Source: Oceanicola sp. S124
GTDB lineage: Bacteria; Pseudomonadota; Alphaproteobacteria; Rhodobacterales; Rhodobacteraceae
DNA length: 46,633 nucleotides
Reading direction: 5' to 3'
Assembly (NCBI RefSeq): GCF_000220565.1
Contig: NZ_AFPM01000230.1
Location: 1 to 46,633 of the forward strand
In this document: piece after piece, positions 1 to 7,749 of the stretch
How the letters are laid out: each line of letters begins with the position of its first letter
Position numbering within the stretch: position 1 is the first letter of the stretch
Notes under the pieces: generated by a model
Database searches by the model: none
Seen by the model: the letters and a program-made list of their open reading frames with translations, nothing else
Told to the model about the DNA's origin: nothing
Translations under genes and position numbers: made by a program

Positions 1-252
1 CGAGACGATATCCTCGCCGTTCAGCGCCGCGCTGCCGCCGGTCACCTGCAATTCGCCGCGCGGCAGCAGGTCCATGGTCACCAGAGAGGTCACGGATTTG
101 CCAGAGCCGCTTTCGCCGACGAGGCACAGCGTCTCGCCCGGCGCGATGTCGAAGGAGATGCCCTTCAGGATCTCGGCCGGGCGGCGGCCCATGGCGGCGA
201 CCTTCAGGTCGCGCACCGAGAGGACGGGTTGGCCGGGTTGGGAGGCAGTCAT
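1..252 (-). CDS. Oligopeptide/dipeptide ABC transporter ATP-binding protein (partial, N-terminus only)
   Basis: The first 84 codons of an ABC ATPase are present; the rest lies beyond the left edge. The Walker A motif GESGSGKS is intact near residues 43-50 and is preceded by the usual VRDLKV strand. The start codon shares one base with the stop of the upstream permease (TGATG), so the two are translationally coupled. By family and context (two DppB/DppC-type permeases and a family 5 binding protein upstream) this is a DppD-type subunit that powers peptide uptake at the inner face of the membrane. A second ATPase may follow outside the window. Confidence 0.93.
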   Translation of the reverse strand, partial: MTASQPGQPVLSVRDLKVAAMGRRPAEILKGISFDIAPGETLCLVGESGSGKSVTSLVTMDLLPRGELQVTGGSAALNGEDIVS

Positions 253-1103
253 CACGAGCGGCCTTTCATCTTGGGGTCCAGCCGGTCGCGCAGGGCGTCG
301 CCCAGCAGGTTGATCGACAGGATGCAAAGCGACAGCACGATGGCCGGCCAGTAGACCAGCCAGGGGTTCAGCGCGAAATAGAGGCGCCCCTCGGCCATGA
401 TGTTGCCCCAGGTGGGGGTCTCGGTGCCGATGCCGACGCCGAGGAACGACAGCGCGGCCTCGGTCAGGATGGCGGAGGCATAGACATAGGTGCCCTGGAC
501 GATCAGCGGCGCGATGGTCGAGGGCAGCAGGTGGCGCCAGATGATCCGCATCGGGCTGGTGCCCAGCAGGACGGCGGCCTCGACGAAGGTTTCCGACCGG
601 GTGGCCAGCACCCGGGCGCGCACCAGCCGCACGACCTGCGGGATCTCGGGCAGCATGATGGCGATGATCACGGTGGTCAGCCCGGCCTTGGTCAGCGCCA
701 CGATGGCGATGGCCAGCAGAATGCCGGGGATCGCCATCAGCCCGTCCATCGCCCGCATCAGCACGGCATCAAGGCCCCGGAACCACCCGGCCAGCAGGCC
801 GAGGGGCAGGCCGATCAGGATGGCGCCAAGCGCCACGCCGGCCCCGACCAGAAGCGAGACACGGGCACCGTGGATCACGCGTGAGTAAAGGTCGCGCCCG
901 AAGCTGTCGGTGCCCATCCAGTAGGTGCCGTCGGCGGGCTTCAGGCGCATCATCGCGTTCAGCTCGGTCGGCGGGAAATTGGCGATGCGGGGCGCGAAGA
1001 GCGCCATGGCGACGATTGCCAGCAGCACGATCAGGGCCAGCACCGTGGTCCAGTGGGGCGGGGTCTCGATCAGGCGCTTTCGCAGGCTTTGGGTCTGGCT
1101 CAT
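252..1103 (-). CDS. Peptide ABC transporter permease, DppC-type
   Basis: Inner-membrane permease of 283 residues. The N-terminal segment with one membrane helix (about residues 17-40) followed by the GTDSFGRDLYSRVIHGAR motif is characteristic of DppC/OppC. Further helices follow, with the EAA loop (EAAVLLGTSPMRIIWRHLLP, about residues 176-195) that contacts the ATPase. The C-terminus LLGDALRDRLDPKMKGR is typical of the family. It overlaps the upstream DppB-type gene by 4 bp (ATGA) and the downstream ATPase gene by 1 bp, so it is an internal gene of one leftward operon. Substrate specificity cannot be read from the permease. Confidence 0.95.
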   Translation of the reverse strand: MSQTQSLRKRLIETPPHWTTVLALIVLLAIVAMALFAPRIANFPPTELNAMMRLKPADGTYWMGTDSFGRDLYSRVIHGARVSLLVGAGVALGAILIGLPLGLLAGWFRGLDAVLMRAMDGLMAIPGILLAIAIVALTKAGLTTVIIAIMLPEIPQVVRLVRARVLATRSETFVEAAVLLGTSPMRIIWRHLLPSTIAPLIVQGTYVYASAILTEAALSFLGVGIGTETPTWGNIMAEGRLYFALNPWLVYWPAIVLSLCILSINLLGDALRDRLDPKMKGRS

Positions 1104-2047
1104 TGGTAGCGGATCCTCGGGTCGGTCAGCGCATAGGAGAGGTCGATGGCCAGGTTGATCAGCACGTAGGTGCCGGCGGTCAGCAGGATGATCGCCTGGA
1201 TCAGCGGGTAGTCGCGGGCCAGCACGGCATCGACCACAAGGCGGCCAAGGCCGGGGATGTTGAACACCGTCTCGGTGACCACCACGCCCGAGATCATCAT
1301 GGCAAAGCCGGTGCCGACCACGGTCAGGATCGGGATGGCGGCATTGCGCAGGGCATGGCGGAACAGCACCAGCCCCTCGGGCAGGCCCTTGGCACGGGCG
1401 GTGCGGACATAGTCCTCGCGCAGGACCTCGAGCATCGAGGCGCGGGTCATGCGGGAAATCAGCGCGATGTAGATCGAGGCCAGGGCCAGGCCGGGCAGGA
1501 AGATGCGATGCGCGAAGGGGCCGATCCCGTCGGCCAGGGCCTTGTAGCCCTGCACCGGGAACCAGCGCAGGTTCACCGCGAAGACACCGATCAGCACGTA
1601 GCCGATGACGAAGATCGGCACCGAGAAGCCGATGACCGACACCGTCATCACCAGCCGATCGGTCATGCCGCCGTCCCGCCAGGCCGCCAGCACGCCCATG
1701 GGCAGGGCAAACAGCAGGGTCATTGCCATGGCGAGCAGTGCCAGCGCCAGCGTCGGGCCCAGCCTCTGGCCGATCATCTCCAGCACGGGGCGGTCCGAGA
1801 TCAGCGAGCGACCGAAATCGCCCTGCAGCATCTGGCCGATCCAGGTGACGAACTGGACCGAAAGCGGTTCGTTCAGCCCGAGGCTTTCGCGGATCGCCTC
1901 GAGCTGGGCCAGCGAGGCCTGGTCGCCGGCAATCGCCTGGGCCGGGTCTCCGGGGGTGAGGCGCAGCAGCAGGAAGACGAAGACCGCGACGAAGAACATC
2001 ACGGGGATCGCCATCAGCAGCCGGCGCAGGAAATAGCTGAGCATCAT
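1100..2047 (-). CDS. Peptide ABC transporter permease, DppB-type
   Basis: Inner-membrane permease of 315 residues with the DppB/OppB layout: N-terminal YFLRRLLMAIPVMFFVAVFVF helix, the LTPGDPA motif near residue 31, a periplasmic loop, then a five-helix core with the EAA loop (EVLREDYVRTARAKGLPEGL, about residues 203-222) and a C-terminal ALTDPRIRY. It heads the permease part of the leftward operon and pairs with the DppC-type protein. A 102-bp gap separates it from the binding-protein gene upstream and contains a strong hairpin (see 2105-2135), probably lowering permease expression relative to the binding protein. Confidence 0.95.
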   Translation of the reverse strand: MMLSYFLRRLLMAIPVMFFVAVFVFLLLRLTPGDPAQAIAGDQASLAQLEAIRESLGLNEPLSVQFVTWIGQMLQGDFGRSLISDRPVLEMIGQRLGPTLALALLAMAMTLLFALPMGVLAAWRDGGMTDRLVMTVSVIGFSVPIFVIGYVLIGVFAVNLRWFPVQGYKALADGIGPFAHRIFLPGLALASIYIALISRMTRASMLEVLREDYVRTARAKGLPEGLVLFRHALRNAAIPILTVVGTGFAMMISGVVVTETVFNIPGLGRLVVDAVLARDYPLIQAIILLTAGTYVLINLAIDLSYALTDPRIRYQ

Positions 2048-2104
2048 GGGCCTCGGGAACTGGGTGGTGCGCAGGGGGTGCGGCGGGGGCGAGAGATGGA
2101 AAAG

Positions 2105-2135
2105 GGGCGGGCGGCCCGGAACAGGCCGCCCGCCC
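2105..2135 (-). terminator. Intercistronic attenuator/stabilising hairpin downstream of the binding-protein gene
   Basis: A perfect 12-bp inverted repeat (GGGCGGGCGGCC and its complement) with a 7-nt loop is followed on the minus strand by CTTTTCC. It lies between the stop of the binding-protein gene (2150) and the start of the first permease (2047). A structure of this kind inside an ABC operon usually causes partial termination or protects the upstream mRNA from 3' decay, giving excess binding protein. Because the permeases have no obvious promoter of their own, read-through is inferred. Confidence 0.75.
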
Positions 2136-2149
2136 TAGTCGGGGAGAGG

Positions 2150-3730
2150 TTACTTGTGGACGCCCCAGAACAGGGTGATCGGGCCGGACTGGATGTCCTG
2201 TAGCTCGGTCCGCCAGGCGGCGACGGATTTGAACTCGCCCGCGTTGAAGTAGAAGCTGTCGTCCCAGGCGATCTGCTGGATCTCCTCGGCGATCTGCTTC
2301 TGCTCGTCCAGGGTGCCGGCGGTCAGGTAGTCGGCGCGCAGCTCTTCCATGCGGGCATTGACCGGCCAGCCGGCCCAGCTGTTGTCATCGCCCGAGCCGT
2401 TGATCAGCGAATGCACCAGCGGGTTCCAGATGCCGGCGACGCCCCAGTAGGTGAAGAAGTAGTTCCAGCCGCCCTCGGCAACCGGCTGCCAGCCGTTCTT
2501 GCGCGATTGCAGGGTGGACCAGTCCATCGAGGCGACCTCGACGGTGAAGCCCGCTTCACGCATCCGCTCGGCGGCGACGATGGGCTGGGTGGTCAGCACG
2601 GTCAGGTCGGTGGGCTGCATCATCAGCACCGGGGTGCCGTCGTAGCCCGAGGCGGCCAGCAGCTCCTGCGCCTTGGCCATCCGCTCGTCCGCGCTGCCTT
2701 CCAGGTATTCGGCGCCCACGTCAGAGGCCAGCGGCACTTCGCAGCCGTAGATCGAGGGGCAGAGCTGGTAGTACTCGGAGTTGCCGATGGCGGTCTGCAT
2801 CAGGGTTTCCTGGTCCAGCGCATACATGGCGGCCTTGCGGACTTCCGGGTCATCGAAGGGCGGCAGGCGGTGGTTGAAGCGGCCGGTCACCTGGGCGCCG
2901 AGCGGGTTCAGGATACCGGTCTCGACCTCGTCGTTCATCGCCAGCAGCGGCAGCAGGTCGATGGTGACCTGTTCGATCAGGTCCACGTCGCCCGACTGGA
3001 TGGCGTTGATCGAGGTCTGCATGTCGGGCATCGCCTGCCAGACCACGCGGTCGACGTTCACCACCTTGGCGCCGGCGGTCCAGCTGGCGGGCTCATCCCG
3101 GGGCACGTAGTCCTCGTTCTTCACGTAGACCGCCTGGTCGCCGGGGCGGTACTCGTCGGCCACGAACTTGAAGGGGCCCGAGCCGATGATCTCGGGGATC
3201 TGTTCGCCGACGGGTGTGTCGGCCAGCCGCTTGGGCATCATGAAGGCGGGGATGGGCGAGGGCTTGGCCAGCAGCTCGAGCAGCGGGCCGAAGGGGGATT
3301 TCATGTGGATGACCAGCTCGCGCTCGGAGGTGGCCTCGATGCTGTCGACATATTGCATCATGGTCTTGGCTGAGCCGTCGCTTTGCGACCAGCGCATCAG
3401 CGAGGCGACGCAATCCTCGGCGGTGACCGGGGTGCCGTCGTGCCACATCAGGCCGTCGCGCAGGGTCAGCGTGTAGGTCAGCATGTCGTCCGAGACGACG
3501 TAGTCGGCCATCTGCGGCTGCGGCTGATAATCGGCGTCCATGCCCAGCAGGGTCTCGAAGACCATGAAGCCATGGGTGCGGACGATCTGCGCGGTGCTCA
3601 GATGCGGATCGAGCGAGCGCAGCGGCGCCTGCATGACGGCGGTCAGGGTGGTTTCGGCCCAGGCCGGAAGGGCCACGGTGCCGGCCAGCAGGGCGGCCAT
3701 GCCGAGGGACTTGAGGGGGTGGAAGGTCAT
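2150..3730 (-). CDS. Peptide ABC transporter substrate-binding protein, SBP family 5
   Basis: Periplasmic binding protein of 526 residues. The first 25 residues form a Sec signal peptide (MTFHPLKSLGMAALLAGTVA, cleavage after PAWA). The mature part has the family 5 landmarks: LDPH near residues 41-44, LRDGLMWHDGTPVTAEDC near residues 92-109, and a C-terminal ITLFWGVHK. There is no lipobox cysteine, so it should be soluble in the periplasm. It follows an M81 peptidase gene and precedes two permeases, so it supplies substrate specificity to this Dpp-type importer. The family binds di/oligopeptides, nickel chelates, opines and other compounds; the ligand is unknown. Confidence 0.95.
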   Translation of the reverse strand: MTFHPLKSLGMAALLAGTVALPAWAETTLTAVMQAPLRSLDPHLSTAQIVRTHGFMVFETLLGMDADYQPQPQMADYVVSDDMLTYTLTLRDGLMWHDGTPVTAEDCVASLMRWSQSDGSAKTMMQYVDSIEATSERELVIHMKSPFGPLLELLAKPSPIPAFMMPKRLADTPVGEQIPEIIGSGPFKFVADEYRPGDQAVYVKNEDYVPRDEPASWTAGAKVVNVDRVVWQAMPDMQTSINAIQSGDVDLIEQVTIDLLPLLAMNDEVETGILNPLGAQVTGRFNHRLPPFDDPEVRKAAMYALDQETLMQTAIGNSEYYQLCPSIYGCEVPLASDVGAEYLEGSADERMAKAQELLAASGYDGTPVLMMQPTDLTVLTTQPIVAAERMREAGFTVEVASMDWSTLQSRKNGWQPVAEGGWNYFFTYWGVAGIWNPLVHSLINGSGDDNSWAGWPVNARMEELRADYLTAGTLDEQKQIAEEIQQIAWDDSFYFNAGEFKSVAAWRTELQDIQSGPITLFWGVHK

Positions 3731-3781
3731 TCTTGGTCTCCGTGTTGGGTGGATGGTTTCTTGTTGTTGTTTCGGTGGGTG

Positions 3782-5260
3782 CTAGGGGCGCCAGGGGTAG
3801 GCGCCGGTGGTGTCGAACTGCCGGTAGGGGATCAGCCGCACGTCGGCAGGGCCGAGATCGGGCGTGTCGGTGACCAGGATCGCCTTTGCCAGCGGCGTGT
3901 AGAAATCGCGGAAGTGGGTCTTTGATCGCAGCAGGATCACGTCGTAGTCCTCGGGCCGCTCGCCGAAGATGAAGAACGGGTCGCCATCCACCGCGAAGGC
4001 GAAATGCGAGACCAGCGAGATGCGGATGTCGCCGACCTCGACCAGTGCCGTCAGGCCCAGGTCGACCGGCGCGCCCTGCTGGTAGCGGCCCGAGACGGTG
4101 AAGCGCTTTTCGCCGCTCCAGAGCACGCGGACGGTCAGATCCAGCGGGCCGCCGGTTTCCGGGGCGCTCTTGCCGCCGATGCTCAGCGTGACCTCGGCAC
4201 CCGCGCCCGCCGCATGGGCGGCGGCGGCGCTTTCGGGATCCAGCAGGAAGGGCACCATGACGCGTCCAAGATCTGGGCCAAGATCTGGGCCAGGGTCGGT
4301 CCCCAGAACGGCGCGCAGCCCATGGGTGCTGTCGTTCATCCGGTCGGCATGTTCCAGGATCACCACCGGCGCGCCGTTGCCGCGCAGGCGGGCGGCCTCG
4401 GCCAGGGCCGCGTCCATCTGCCAGATCGGGATGGCGTCCGACAGCTCGACCCGGGCGGCATGCAGCGCGTCCGAGAGGCGCGCGGCCTTCTCTTCTGCCG
4501 CCTGCTGGCCCTGCCAGTCGAGGCAGATCACCGACATGCCGGTATTGGCGCTGTCGGCATAGGCGAAACCGCCCATGACCGAGATGTCACAATCGCCTGC
4601 GGCTTCCTCGGCCCGGGCCATTTCGATCAGGCCTGCCAGCGGCTGCAGGGCCGTGGCCGAGAGGATCGAGGGGATGACCACGCCGGGACGGGCCACGGCA
4701 AGGCCGGGGCGCTCTCCGGTCTCGATCATCCGCAGCAGGGCCCGGGCGGCGCGTTCGCCGGTCTCGCCCATGTCGATATGCGGCGAATGACGGTAGGCCA
4801 CGGCGATATCGGCGGCGGCGAAGGTCGCCGCATCGACATTGCCGTGATAGTCCAGCGGTACGGCGATCGGCAGGTCGGGGGCGCGGGCGCGCTCGATCAG
4901 ATAGCGTTCCACGTCGGCAAAGCCCGGCGCCCAGCAGGCCCCGTGCAGGTAAAGCACCAGCCCGTCCAGCGGCCCCGAGGCCGCAAGGCCCTGCGCCAGC
5001 TCATCGGCGAAGGCGATGATCGCGGCATCCTCGGCCGGACCAAGGGCGCCCAGCAGGGAATGGAACAGCGGCACCATCTCGGCCCCCGCATCCTCAAGCA
5101 CCTTCAGCACGCCGCCCGCCACCGTGTTGGTGCCCCGGTACTGCGCCGGGATCTCGGCGCCCCGGACACAGACCCGCTCGAAATCCGCAAGGGTCGAGAC
5201 CTGGGGCGCGGCGGTGACGGATTCGAGGTTGAGACCGGCAAAGGCGATGCGGCGCGTCAT
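3782..5260 (-). CDS. M81 family (MlrC-like) metallopeptidase, copy 1
   Basis: A 492-residue member of peptidase family M81, whose founding member MlrC (microcystinase C) hydrolyses linearised microcystin. The presumed zinc ligands are visible as D137-x-H139 in LDYHGN and H161 in HSPHIDMGETG, with the same D-x-H-x21-H spacing as the second M81 protein in this window. The LHGA motif is at residues 105-108. The N-terminal HE(T/A)N motif of copy 2 is replaced here by LESV, so only the glutamate is kept. There is no signal peptide: it acts in the cytoplasm on an imported compound. It lies 2 bp downstream of the aminotransferase gene and 51 bp upstream of the binding-protein gene. A 12-bp tandem duplication adds a DLGP repeat near residues 325-331. 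Confidence 0.9.
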   Translation of the reverse strand: MTRRIAFAGLNLESVTAAPQVSTLADFERVCVRGAEIPAQYRGTNTVAGGVLKVLEDAGAEMVPLFHSLLGALGPAEDAAIIAFADELAQGLAASGPLDGLVLYLHGACWAPGFADVERYLIERARAPDLPIAVPLDYHGNVDAATFAAADIAVAYRHSPHIDMGETGERAARALLRMIETGERPGLAVARPGVVIPSILSATALQPLAGLIEMARAEEAAGDCDISVMGGFAYADSANTGMSVICLDWQGQQAAEEKAARLSDALHAARVELSDAIPIWQMDAALAEAARLRGNGAPVVILEHADRMNDSTHGLRAVLGTDPGPDLGPDLGRVMVPFLLDPESAAAAHAAGAGAEVTLSIGGKSAPETGGPLDLTVRVLWSGEKRFTVSGRYQQGAPVDLGLTALVEVGDIRISLVSHFAFAVDGDPFFIFGERPEDYDVILLRSKTHFRDFYTPLAKAILVTDTPDLGPADVRLIPYRQFDTTGAYPWRP

Positions 5261-5262
5261 GA

Positions 5263-6588
5263 TCAGGCCTCGGTGACGCGGCGGATGGCGCGCGACAGGC
5301 GTTCGGTGATCTGGTCGATCTCGCCCTCGGTGCAGATATAGGGGGGCGCCAGCAGCACGTGATCACCGTTCACCCCGTCGATGGTGCCGCCCATGGGATA
5401 GCAGAGCAGGCCCTCGGCCATGGCTTCGGCCTTGATGCGCGCGTGGATCTTGCGGGCCGGATCGAAGGGCGTCTTGCTGTCCTTGTCGGCGACGATCTCG
5501 ATGCCGCGGAACAACCCGCGCCCGCGGATGTCACCCACGTAGGGCGATTGGCCAAGCGCGGCATCAAGCCCGGCCTGCAGCCTGTCGCCCAGCCGGTTGA
5601 CCCGCTCCATCATGCCGGGGCGCGAGATGACCTCGACCACCTTGTTGGCGGCGGCGGCGGCGACCGGGTGGCCGATGTAGGTGTGCCCGTGCTGGAACAG
5701 GCCCGAGCCGTCGCGGAAGGCCTCGAAAACCTGTTGCGACAGCAGCACGCCGCCGACCGGCTGGTAGCCTCCGCCCAGCCCCTTGGCGATGGTGACGAGG
5801 TCGGGAACGATGCCCTCCTGCTCGAAGGCGAAGAGGCTGCCGGTGCGCCCCATGCCGCACATCACCTCGTCGAGGATCAGCAGGATGCCGTGACGGTCGC
5901 AGAGCGCCCGGATGCGGCGGAAGTAGTCGGCCACGGCAGGCACCGCGCCAAGGGTGGCGCCGACCACCGGCTCGGCCACGAAGGCCATCACCTGATCGCC
6001 GCCCAGCTCGTCGATCTTCTGTTCCAGCTCGGCGGCAAGACGGGCCGCATAGGCCTCGGGCGCCTCGCCCTCGCGCTGGTCGCGATAGGCGTAGCAGGGC
6101 GCGACATGGTGGGTCTCGGGCAGGATCGGCTGGAACTGCACCCGCCGCATCGCATTGCCGCCGGTGGCCAGCGCGCCGATGGTATTGCCATGATAGCTCT
6201 GGCGGCGGGCGATGATGTGGCGCCGCTGCGGCTGTCCGATCTCGACGTAGTACTGCCGCGCCATCTTCAGCGCCGCCTCGACCGCCTCGGAGCCGCCCGA
6301 GACCATGTAGAGATAGTTCAGCGGATCGGGGGCGAGGGCGGTCAGCCGTTCGGCCAGCTCCTCGGCGGCGTCGGTGGTGAAGAAAGAGGTGTGGGCATAG
6401 GACAGCCGCCCGATCTGTTCGACCATGGCTTCCAGCACCTCGGGGTGATCGTGGCCGAGGCAGCTGACCGCCGCGCCGCCAGAACCGTCGATGTAGCGGC
6501 GCCCGGCCGCGTCGGTGATCGTCACGCCCTGGCCCGAAACGGCGCGGGACAGGCTGGCCCCGATCTTGCGGTGAAGAAGTCTGGTCAT
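5263..6588 (-). CDS. Class III (omega-type) PLP-dependent aminotransferase
   Basis: A 441-residue fold-type I aminotransferase. The PLP lysine is K269 in TIAKGLGGGYQPVG; the D240-E241 pair in LILDEVMCGMGRTG holds the pyridine nitrogen; SGGSEAVEAALKMAR (about residues 97-111) binds the cofactor phosphate. Class III enzymes transfer amino groups from omega-amines, beta-amino acids or ornithine-like substrates. It is the first gene of the leftward operon, divergent from rpiR, and the next gene starts only 2 bp after its stop, so it probably deaminates a product released from the imported compound by the M81 enzyme. The exact amine is not predictable. Confidence 0.94.
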   Translation of the reverse strand: MTRLLHRKIGASLSRAVSGQGVTITDAAGRRYIDGSGGAAVSCLGHDHPEVLEAMVEQIGRLSYAHTSFFTTDAAEELAERLTALAPDPLNYLYMVSGGSEAVEAALKMARQYYVEIGQPQRRHIIARRQSYHGNTIGALATGGNAMRRVQFQPILPETHHVAPCYAYRDQREGEAPEAYAARLAAELEQKIDELGGDQVMAFVAEPVVGATLGAVPAVADYFRRIRALCDRHGILLILDEVMCGMGRTGSLFAFEQEGIVPDLVTIAKGLGGGYQPVGGVLLSQQVFEAFRDGSGLFQHGHTYIGHPVAAAAANKVVEVISRPGMMERVNRLGDRLQAGLDAALGQSPYVGDIRGRGLFRGIEIVADKDSKTPFDPARKIHARIKAEAMAEGLLCYPMGGTIDGVNGDHVLLAPPYICTEGEIDQITERLSRAIRRVTEA

Positions 6589-6684
6589 GGTCTTTCCGTC
6601 TGTCGTTGCGGCCGGGCCGGGAATCGCGGGGCTGGCCCGCCGTCCTCTCTTGGTTGGCAGGATGGCTCGCGCATTGCAACAAGT

Positions 6685-6709
6685 GTTTCATAAAATTATA
6701 ATAAGAAAC
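6685..6709. promoter_or_regulatory. Candidate RpiR operator in an AT-rich divergent promoter
   Basis: A 25-nt interrupted palindrome, GTTTC-n-TA ... TA-n-GAAAC, sits in a strikingly AT-rich island between the divergent aminotransferase and rpiR genes. TATAAT-like hexamers occur on both strands inside it (6697-6702 on plus, 6695-6700 on minus). GAAAC recurs at 6733-6737 (in GTGAAACG). RpiR/MurR proteins commonly bind TTTC/GAAA-containing palindromes. The assignment to the adjacent regulator is inference. Confidence 0.5.
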
Positions 6710-6849
6710 GATTGATACTTGATTTGCGCTCGTGAAACGTTCAAATCCTGTGCAGGCAGTTTCGCAAGCCCATGAAGTGCAATGATTTCTTGTTTTCCTT
6801 CCCTCCGTGGCGCAGAAACGACCCAGTGCAGAACGGGGAGGTGAAACAC

Positions 6850-7737
6850 ATGTTGCAACAGGATGCCCTGCGAGACCGCATCGTCGCGCGCTTCGAGGAG
6901 ATGTCGCCGCAGCTGCAGCAGGCGGCGCGCTACATCCTCGAGAACACCCAGGAAGTCGCCCTTGTCTCGATGCGCGAGCTGGCACGCAACGCGGGGGTGC
7001 AGCCGGCAACGATGACCCGGCTGGCCAAGTTCCTGGATTTGCCGGGCTATGACGATATCCGCAGCCACTATTCCGACGCGCTGCGCCTGCGGGCCGATGG
7101 CTTTGCCGCCCGGGCGCGCGCGCGCGAGGGGCAGGGTGGGGCCGTCGGTGGCGGTCTGGCGCAGGAGATGTTGCAGGGTCTTTCGGCCCAGGTCGCCCGG
7201 TTGAGCGAGCCCGAGACCCTGGCCCAGCTTGAGGCCGCCGCCGACCTGCTGGCCGGCGCCCGCCGGGTCTACGTGCTGGGGCTGCGCTCGTGCCATTCGG
7301 TGGCCTGGCACTTCCACTACGTGATGACCCTGCTGGGCGACCGGACGGTGCATCTGGATGGCCCGGCGGGCACCGGCACCGACGGGCTGCTGCGTGCGGG
7401 CCCCGAGGACGTTCTGCTGGTGATCTCGATCAGCCCCTATGCGCTGCACTCGCTCGAGCTGGCGAGCCTTGCGCGCGAGAAGGGGCTGTCGGTGGTGGCG
7501 ATCACCGACAGCGAGGTCTCGCCGCTGGTCGCGATCTCGGACCGGGTGATCCTCTGTTCAACCGAAAGCCGCACCTTCTTCCACACCCTCACCCCCGCGC
7601 TGGCGGTTTCGGAGGTGCTCTGCGGCCTGCTGGCGGCGCGTGATCGCGAAGGATCGCTGAAGGCGCTGCAGGAGGCGGACCAGCATCTTGCCGCCCTCAA
7701 CATCTATGCCAACACGATCCCGCGCCGCAGGATCTGA
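6850..7737 (+). CDS. MurR/RpiR family transcriptional regulator
   Basis: Predicted 295-residue regulator with an N-terminal HTH_6 domain (about residues 1-77; VSMRELARNAGVQPATMTRLAKFLDLPGY is the recognition region) and a C-terminal SIS domain (about residues 120-260; RVYVLGLRSCHSVAW and LLVISISPYALHSLELA). The ATG at 6850 is chosen over an in-frame ATG at 6772 because a GGGGAGG ribosome-binding site lies just upstream and family homology begins at that point. RpiR proteins sense phosphosugars or amino sugars through the SIS domain, but in alphaproteobacteria they also sit in amino-acid and peptide loci. It is divergent from the aminotransferase-M81-Dpp operon and co-directional with the second M81 gene 12 bp downstream, so it probably controls both. 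Confidence 0.92.
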   Translation: MLQQDALRDRIVARFEEMSPQLQQAARYILENTQEVALVSMRELARNAGVQPATMTRLAKFLDLPGYDDIRSHYSDALRLRADGFAARARAREGQGGAVGGGLAQEMLQGLSAQVARLSEPETLAQLEAAADLLAGARRVYVLGLRSCHSVAWHFHYVMTLLGDRTVHLDGPAGTGTDGLLRAGPEDVLLVISISPYALHSLELASLAREKGLSVVAITDSEVSPLVAISDRVILCSTESRTFFHTLTPALAVSEVLCGLLAARDREGSLKALQEADQHLAALNIYANTIPRRRI

Positions 7738-7749
7738 CCGGAAAGCCAC

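Noticed and set aside
881-2203. Long plus-strand frame (440 codons) opposite the permease genes
   Set aside because: It is rich in H, D, Q, G and R, a typical antisense shadow of a GC-rich gene, and lies over two clear DppB/DppC permeases.
4004-5341. 445-codon plus-strand frame opposite the first M81 gene
   Set aside because: Antisense shadow; composition is H/D/G/R-rich and no motif is seen, while the minus strand has a full M81 signature.
6772-6849. Upstream start for the RpiR protein
   Set aside because: The 26 extra codons are not conserved in style, and a strong ribosome-binding site lies before the ATG at 6850.
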